A stretch of 64,000 nt of DNA, taken from assembly GCA_964019425.1 (NCBI GenBank), contig OZ025797.1, forward strand, positions 62,001 through 126,000. Direction: 5' to 3'. The DNA comes from Flectonema sp. DT1601 (lineage: Eukaryota; Euglenozoa; Diplonemea; Diplonemida; Diplonemidae). Shown in pieces: positions 63,940-64,000 of the stretch. Under the pieces are notes generated by a model that was not told the origin of the DNA, ran no database searches, and saw nothing but the letters and a program-made list of their open reading frames with translations. Made by a program: the position numbers and the translations under genes. The first letter of the stretch is position 1. The number at the start of each line of letters is the position of its first letter.

Positions 63940-64000
63940 CTAGTCTGTTGACGTCTTTACGATGATCGCATCTTTTGTATTTATATTACTGTAGAATTAA

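Noticed and set aside
1-64000. tRNA, rRNA or CRISPR content
   Set aside because: No A/B-box pair with a foldable cloverleaf, no rRNA-like blocks and no spaced direct repeats were found on reading both strands.

Overview
The window is nuclear DNA from a eukaryotic protist. The proteins are eukaryotic: an ESCRT-III subunit, type III geranylgeranyl diphosphate synthase, TMEM50, an AAAP transporter, a Golgi-type UDP-sugar epimerase, and coiled-coil, ankyrin, IQ and WD proteins. Several genes are split by short GT-AG introns, mostly about 70-130 nt. TAA, TAG and TGA all end genes, so the code looks standard. Intergenic DNA is AT-rich and full of long A or T runs.

Every well-supported host gene lies on the minus strand, so the window is one unidirectional array about 64 kb long. 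Three things point, without proof, towards Euglenozoa (euglenids, diplonemids or relatives): the strand uniformity, a homoaconitase (alpha-aminoadipate lysine pathway, best known from fungi and euglenids), and a cap methyltransferase of the vaccinia VP39 family (known in trypanosomes for cap-4). A fungal or holozoan relative is the main alternative.

Layout. 1-1304: a coiled-coil gene running off the left edge. 1895-11570: four tandem copies of a small type I membrane protein gene, with one pogo-like DNA transposon in intron 2 of the two middle copies. 11965-18964: a split candidate gene, then WD-repeat, unknown, VWA-domain and GGPP synthase genes. 19801-20676: short split-gene candidates. 22033-26117: a Penelope-like retroelement whose single long ORF joins reverse transcriptase, an OTU-like protease and a zinc-binding module, between two 732-bp direct repeats. 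26580-28067: a composite of direct and inverted repeats. 29153-42295: a split candidate, UDP-sugar epimerase, CHMP6/Vps20, homoaconitase, TMEM50, another split candidate, a coiled-coil gene and an amino-acid transporter. 42837-63939: a zinc-finger/PDZ-like gene, a large coiled-coil gene, a theta-type GST, the VP39-like methyltransferase, a membrane-ankyrin gene, a small membrane protein, a long coiled-coil gene, a possible PAAT relative, a small ankyrin gene and an IQ-motif gene.

There is no operon-like grouping by function. The features most worth following are the RT-OTU element, the VP39-like enzyme with Asn at the catalytic Asp position, the young membrane-protein array, and exon-like blocks in gaps that a simple ORF search misses. 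No tRNA, rRNA or CRISPR array was recognised.
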